DNA of 26,585 nucleotides from Globomyces pollinis-pini (taxonomy: Eukaryota; Chytridiomycota; Chytridiomycetes; Rhizophydiales; Globomycetaceae): the NCBI GenBank assembly GCA_025399215.1, contig MU621290.1, positions 1-26,585 of the forward strand. The letters are read 5' to 3'. Positions 21,501 to 26,585 of the stretch are shown in pieces. The notes under the pieces were generated by a model that ran no database searches, was not told the origin of the DNA, and saw only the letters and a list, made by a program, of their open reading frames with translations. A program made the position numbers and the translations under genes. Within the stretch, counting starts at the first letter, position 1, and each line of letters begins with the position of its first letter.

Positions 21501-22178
21501 CTATGAATTAGAGTGAGATTGATAATGTACCTGTGTATTAGAGTGAAATTGATGATGTACCTATGTATTAGAGTGGGATTGATGATGTACCTAAGTATTA
21601 AAAGTGAGATTATAGTACATGAAATGATAATCTTGAATCCATACTAAGATGAGATTTGGAATGGATTACTTAGATCACCAGGTTGATAGTGTAATAAGAC
21701 AGCATCAGCAAAAGCTTGATTTACTTTACAGTAGTGATGATAATTTTTATTTTCCAATATTCCATCTTGAAATTAGTTTTTTTGATATTACCGGTAGCAT
21801 TATCCCATAATACGTAATGAAATAGAGGCCATAATTCTGATTTACAGTAACCTTCGTAATGACCTTTTGAAATATTATCAGGGTATTCTACGACGACACC
21901 TTTTGTTATTAATTTTAGTAGATACCATTTAATTTTTTGAATAAGTTTAATTTTTGATCATTTGAGAAATCATTATTATGACCGAAATGGATAGTTTTTA
22001 AATTTAAAGAATTTGTTCCTTTTTAATTAATTTATAATAGTATGTATACCTTATGATTAATTAATAATAAAGTACCTGAGAATTGAGTAGAATGACCTCT
22101 TTTTAATATGAAATTATTATTTGAATCAATTAACCACGGCAATTGATGAGTGATGACCAACAGTCGTTGATGTTGCAT
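18533..22178 (-). CDS. TPS2: Bifunctional trehalose-6-phosphate synthase/phosphatase (TPS-TPP), 21 exons
   Basis: Exons: 22178-22076, 22018-21926, 21899-21792, 21765-21670, 21643-21619, 21500-21400, 21368-21348, 20689-20546, 20520-20484, 20457-20400, 20370-20266, 20111-19944, 19917-19785, 19755-19750, 19724-19627, 19596-19417, 19387-19361, 19325-19159, 19133-19030, 18998-18838, 18805-18533; 735 residues with consistent phases. The GT20 half has SELWPLFHY, IWIQDYHFM (Asp138), GFFLHTPFPSSEIFRCLP, GANVIGFQTY, and R268/K275 in GRDSMDHIKG. The HAD phosphatase half has DYDGTLTPI (about 490), IISGRDQ, LSAEHGSF and GDDRTDED (about 674-681). UDP-glucose and glucose-6-phosphate binding residues and both HAD aspartates appear kept, so the protein may make trehalose by itself or act as the Tps2 subunit. 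Intron structure is extraordinary: concatemers, a 658-bp intron and tiny exons. Confidence 0.9.
19750..19755 (-). other. 6-nt microexon in the TPS-TPP gene
   Basis: TGGCCG lies between a 29-bp intron (19756-19784, ending TATCTAG) and a 25-bp intron (19725-19749, starting GTATCTAAT). Including it gives ATG GCC G|GC, so the protein reads FTGTAGAMAGAILVNPWD. That matches the usual number of residues between SEFTG and GAILVNPWD in this family. Skipping it keeps the frame but removes two residues. Confidence 0.7.
20112..20265 (-). repeat. Concatenated intron, five GT-AG units (TPS-TPP intron 11)
   Basis: The 154-bp intron between HNK and VVLIQV divides without remainder into five abutting segments: 20265-20233 (33 bp), 20232-20204 (29), 20203-20174 (30), 20173-20143 (31) and 20142-20112 (31). 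Each begins GT and ends AG. Units 2-4 share a degenerate ATTRATGAT(C)AAAG end, showing ancestry by duplication; unit 5 has a good ACTAAC branch site. Each unit is the size of an ordinary intron in this window. Confidence 0.75.
20690..21347 (-). repeat. 658-bp giant intron rich in repeats (TPS-TPP intron 7)
   Basis: It lies between EILKG and LLGANVIGF, which are contiguous in the family, so nothing inside needs to be coding. It is some twenty times longer than a typical intron here. Inside are a 20-bp minisatellite (21001-21120), two copies of TGTGATTGACAGGG (20899-20912 and 20970-20983) with a weaker one near 20818, and two related AACATTA..ATTGTAGAGT copies (21213-21233 and 21247-21267). Confidence 0.75.
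21001..21120. repeat. 20-bp minisatellite, six copies
   Basis: Six units start at 21001, 21021, 21041, 21061, 21081 and 21101, in strict 20-bp register, with plus-strand consensus near AC.CAATGTGAGTTTAAATA. The units differ by several bases. The array lies wholly within the giant intron of the TPS-TPP gene. Confidence 0.8.
21501..21618 (-). repeat. Concatenated intron, four GT-AG units (TPS-TPP intron 5)
   Basis: The 118-bp intron between DYHF and MLLP consists of four head-to-tail units: 21618-21591 (28 bp), 21590-21561, 21560-21531 and 21530-21501 (30 bp each). Each runs from GTAC to a terminal AG, and each has its own CTAAT-type branch site about 6 nt before the AG (in the first unit TTAAT). 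The last three are highly similar. The flanking join AT|G gives the invariant methionine. Confidence 0.88.
22019..22075 (-). repeat. Concatenated intron, two GT-AG units (TPS-TPP intron 1)
   Basis: The 57-bp first intron splits exactly into a 26-bp unit (22075-22050, ending ATAAG) and a 31-bp unit (22049-22019, starting GTATAC, ending AAAAG). Only removal of both restores the frame into SLNLKTIHFG. Similarity between the two units is weak, so this example is less certain than the longer arrays. Confidence 0.5.
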
Positions 22179-22357
22179 AGAAAACTAACCCTAACTCATA
22201 ATAACCCTAATACTAATTGTTGTAACCCTAACTCATAATAACCCTAATACTAAAGTAACCCTAATACAAGTCATAACCCTAACTAGTAAAGTAACCACTA
22301 GGGTTCAAAATACAAATTTCAATACAAAAAAAAAACAAAAAAGAAAAAGATACCCAC
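22179..22357. promoter_or_regulatory. Divergent promoter with six telobox (AACCCTAA) sites
   Basis: This 179-bp gap separates the start codons of the TPS-TPP gene (minus) and the poly(A) polymerase gene (plus). Exact AACCCTAA occurs at 22187, 22203, 22224, 22240, 22257 and 22275 (first bases), spaced 16-21 bp, all in one orientation. A 30-bp segment with two boxes (22186-22215) is repeated exactly at 22223-22252. In other fungi Tbf1/Teb1-type Myb proteins bind such motifs in promoters as well as at telomeres, so a shared regulator of both genes is plausible. Confidence 0.65.
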
Positions 22358-24911
<2,554 letters not shown>

Positions 24912-26244
24912 ACCAACCTCCCCTTGACCCCTAGTGTTGGCCATTACGGTGGTATGAGTACCCTCAAACATTCCCTCCGTAAAGGTTTTATTGTTATTGT
25001 TGATTTTATAGGACCCGAGATTCGAATGAAATTGAGTACGAATGAAGGTGATTGTTGATTTTGTTGTGAACAATAAACAATTTTTGTTTTGTTTTGATAC
25101 TTGTTGGATGTATTACTTACAGCTTGTATACGTGACTTTGTGGGTGACTCCAGATAAGTGTCATACCATCTGAGAGTTCATTGATATTAATGGTATCCCA
25201 TTTACATTCCAAGAAATAATATCCAATTTCCTACAATGAGTTTATATAGACTTGAACGTGATGGTTTTATGTGTGATTGATTGTACCGGTTTCCATATGG
25301 TGAATTTTCACTGTTTGTCCGAATACTCGAATCCAACCTCAACAAATGGATGGTGGTGATACGATCAATTGTAACCAACATTTCAGTACAAGTCACAAAT
25401 GGTATACAAACTCAATTTTTGAAATAAATGAATCGAGTGATGAAATTGTTTAGAACTAGTGAACACAAACCACTTTTTCTTGATACTTATCAACTAACCA
25501 AAATCGTTGCATCAAGTCTATGCCAAGATCTGATACAATGTCATCACAAAGTACAACTAGAATAATACATAACTAGATTTTATATTTCAAAATCTGGTAA
25601 AGTGGATAGTAAATAACGTGATTGCTAAAGGGTTGAATTTGGATTGGTAGTTTGGAGTTGGATTGAAGAATGCCATATCCTGTTGAAAATGATTCTCCAT
25701 AGTGTCACTCAATAAGCTTATCTGTATAAACAAAAGCCTTATTTGAATCATCGAATCCAATAAAGTCATTGTTAAAATGATTTGGAACATGAATGGACTT
25801 TTTTTGAAATTACAGCAACGTCCAATCTATCGCCCCTAACAACGCAAACACCAAATTGCAATTTATCTGAAAAAGGGTCACTAAAAGGGTGAAGTGTGGG
25901 AGATGATTGTTTAATCTGTAACCAAGGGGTTTTTGAATAGGTTACAAATCATCATCCAAGGTTACATTGAAACACCATTTCATTGGGATTGAAGAAAAAG
26001 GGTGGTGTATGGTGGTGTTTTATTTGTATGGGACCTAGCTTTGAAGGATGAATTGAAATAATCATCTGGAAATGGAAACAACAATTCAGAAATGAAGAGA
26101 GACATGATATCCTTGTTCAACTAAATATCAAGGATAAATGAAGACATATCCAATCAAACTAATGTTTACCATTATTCCATAATCCTCATTCCACAGCATC
26201 TTAACCGCCCGTTCACATGATTTTATTGTGCTCTGGTTCGCGTC
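24912..26244. other. Unresolved region, possible intron-rich gene on the minus strand
   Basis: From about 26000 down to 25117 the minus strand has short stretches of coding character in shifting frames: FGVCVVRGDRLDVAV (near 25830), DFIGFDDSNKAFVYTDKLIE (near 25750), CDDIVSDLGIDLMQRFWLVDKYQEK (near 25510), GWIRVFGQTVKIHHMETG (near 25310), and GYYFLECKWDTININELSDG followed by MTLIWSHPQSHVYKL before a stop at 25117. GTAAGT follows that last segment, so it might instead be a donor. I could not join the pieces with confident splice sites or recognise a family. It may be a real gene with small introns or a decaying one. 24912-25110 shows nothing clear. Confidence 0.35.
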
Positions 26245-26252
26245 TATAAAAA
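26245..26252 (+). promoter_or_regulatory. TATA box of the second small secreted protein gene
   Basis: TATAAAAA, 42 bp upstream of the ATG at 26287, the same spacing as at the sugar transporter gene. Confidence 0.55.
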
Positions 26253-26286
26253 GGACCAAATAACTGTAACTGTTCATTCAACTAAA

Positions 26287-26585
26287 ATGGTCTCCTTCAC
26301 CAATCTTTTACTATTATCCGCTACAGCTCTAGCCATGCCAGCCATGCCAGCCAAACCACAAGTATGCACCCCAGTACTTCGCGACCACCAAACAACCGGT
26401 CTCGGATCGAAAGCAGTTGAAACCATCAATCAAGTTATCTTACCAGCATTTAGAAAAAGATTAGTCACCAATGGAGTCGCTTGGGTACTTTCCTATCAAT
26501 CCAATACTAAAAATAAAGTTGAACAAACTGAATTGGTACGTGCTGTTGCACATTTAACTGGTGAAAAAGGTTTGGTGTTTTTGAC
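26287..26585 (+). CDS. Small secreted protein, N-terminal part (runs off the window)
   Basis: The frame is open from the ATG to the window edge (99 codons). It begins with a signal peptide (MVSFTNLLLLSATALA) followed by a 9-bp direct repeat coding MPAMPA, with cleavage probably at ALA or within this stretch. One cysteine (QVCTPVL) is visible in the mature part. The rest (KAVETINQVILPAFRKRL, WVLSYQSN, ELVRAVAHLTGEKGLVFL) looks like a folded domain, but I do not recognise it. The 3' part lies outside the window. Its leader is similar in style to that of the protein at 3628-4092, but the mature parts do not look related. Confidence 0.75.
   Translation, partial: MVSFTNLLLLSATALAMPAMPAKPQVCTPVLRDHQTTGLGSKAVETINQVILPAFRKRLVTNGVAWVLSYQSNTKNKVEQTELVRAVAHLTGEKGLVFL

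Noticed and set aside
25207..25222. LDIISWNVNG on the minus strand, resembling the start of exonuclease III/APE1
   Set aside because: Only this short phrase matches and the frame closes soon after, without the later catalytic motifs; another frame there looks more protein-like.

Overview
The window reads as nuclear DNA of an early-diverging, probably zoosporic (flagellated, chytrid-like) fungus. It is AT-rich and gene-dense, uses the standard code, and its genes are cut by very small spliceosomal introns, mostly 24 to 35 bp, with GTAAGT/GTATGT donors and TACTAAC/CTAAT branch sites. A Bud6/Aip3-type polarity protein is a fungal signature. A SAXO-type axonemal microtubule protein implies a flagellated stage. 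I cannot name the species. All splice models below were made by eye, by joining frames to recover conserved protein families; none has been checked against RNA.

Layout. 1-803 (-): 5' part of a membrane-anchored protein kinase. 1149-3531 (-): Bud6/Aip3 homologue. 3628-4092 (-): small secreted protein. 4303-5849 (-): ferric reductase/NADPH oxidase family protein. 6071-7444 (-): leucine-rich-repeat-like protein with a possible C-terminal F-box. 7607-10399 (-): PP4 regulatory subunit 3 (SMEK/Psy2) in 14 exons. 10518-11274 (-): VASt lipid-transfer-domain protein. 12126-12888 (+): TATA-binding protein. 13729-15226 (+): sugar transporter. 15284-16702 (-): SAXO. 17216-18355 (-): alpha/beta hydrolase of the homoserine acetyltransferase type. 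18533-22178 (-): bifunctional trehalose-6-phosphate synthase/phosphatase in 21 exons. 22358-24911 (+): poly(A) polymerase in 11 exons. 26287-end (+): start of a second small secreted protein. About 25.1-26.0 kb and 12.9-13.5 kb hold fragments of coding character that I could not resolve.

The most unusual signal is in the divergent trehalose synthase / poly(A) polymerase pair. Four of their introns are head-to-tail concatemers of two to five intron-sized units (26 to 33 bp), each starting GT and ending AG with nothing between. The same trehalose gene has a 6-nt microexon, 21-, 25- and 27-nt exons, and a 658-bp intron filled with repeats, including a 20-bp minisatellite. The 179-bp promoter between the two genes carries six exact telomere-like AACCCTAA boxes. 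In the TATA-binding protein gene an intron splits the ATG start codon, and another intron is either a 27-nt GC-AG intron or a 15-nt GT-AG intron. The genes look like ordinary housekeeping functions with no obvious shared pathway; the interest lies in the gene architecture.
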